Assembly: GCA_022710665.1 (NCBI GenBank)
Contig: JAKLGN010000077.1
Span: 1 to 6,469 of the forward strand
Direction of reading: 5' to 3'
DNA from: Methanoregula sp.
GTDB lineage: Archaea; Halobacteriota; Methanomicrobia; Methanomicrobiales; Methanospirillaceae
Length of the DNA: 6,469 nucleotides
In this document: positions 6,383 through 6,469 of the stretch, in pieces
Position numbering within the stretch: position 1 is the stretch's first letter
How the letters are laid out: each line of letters opens with the position of its first letter
Position numbers and translations under genes: made by a program
Notes under the pieces: generated by a model
What the model was told of the DNA's origin: nothing
Seen by the model: the letters and a program-made list of their open reading frames with translations, nothing else
Databases searched by the model: none

Positions 6383-6469
6383 ATGATACGATGGGTGAAC
6401 AAGTTCCGGGTACTGTGTCTGTGCGCACTCCTGTTCGCTGCAGGATGCATCAGTATTCCTGGCCTTCCC
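6383..6469 (+). CDS. Lipoprotein N-terminus, truncated by the window end
   Basis: An open frame starts with ATG and runs 29 codons to the last base of the window without a stop. The product has a classic lipoprotein signal: basic N-terminus (R3, K7, R9), hydrophobic stretch at residues 10-20, and lipobox AAGC with C22 as the predicted lipidated residue. After it the sequence reads ISIPGLP. Only the signal and seven further residues are visible, so no function can be assigned. It follows uvrC by 80 bases on the same strand. It is too short to appear in an ORF list with a typical length cut-off, but frame, signal and promoter-like spacing agree. Confidence 0.6.
   Translation, partial: MIRWVNKFRVLCLCALLFAAGCISIPGLP

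Noticed and set aside
1..6469. tRNA, rRNA, CRISPR array, transposase or defence genes
   Set aside because: I looked for tRNA-like conserved arms, regularly spaced repeats and transposase or nuclease-defence motifs outside UvrC and saw none.

Overview
The window most likely comes from a mesophilic methanogenic archaeon, probably of the Methanomicrobiales. This placement is an inference. It rests on a bacterial-type UvrA beside a UvrC without its C-terminal helix-hairpin-helix domain, a small DmpI-like tautomerase, an exported protein with a C-terminal membrane anchor and many N-X-S/T sequons in a lipoprotein, and A/T-rich promoter-like elements with oligo(T) stop signals. Housekeeping DNA is G+C-rich (41 of 60 bases G or C at 2221-2280), whereas one lipoprotein gene is strikingly A+T-rich (18 of 60 at 4141-4200).

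Left part, minus strand (1-1021). A 15-bp G+C-rich hairpin lies at 9-44. Next is a gene for an exported, C-terminally anchored protein whose core resembles the superoxide reductase/desulfoferrodoxin fold (88-585). A separate small gene for a 4-oxalocrotonate tautomerase superfamily enzyme follows (678-863), ending directly in an oligo(T) terminator. The tautomerase gene and uvrA are divergent, with about 160 bases between them.

Centre and right, plus strand (1022-6469). uvrA (1022-3829) and uvrC (4725-6302) encode the damage-recognition ATPase and the dual-incision nuclease of nucleotide excision repair. uvrB, which links them, is not in the window. Between them lie an A+T-rich lipoprotein gene starting with GTG (3871-4335) and about 390 bases with no convincing gene but several inverted repeats. 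At the right edge a second lipoprotein gene begins (6383 onward) and is cut by the window end.

The complete genes are mostly ordinary. The parts most worth a second look are the structured block 4336-4724, the SOR-like surface protein, the tautomerase lacking both family arginines, and the shortened UvrC.
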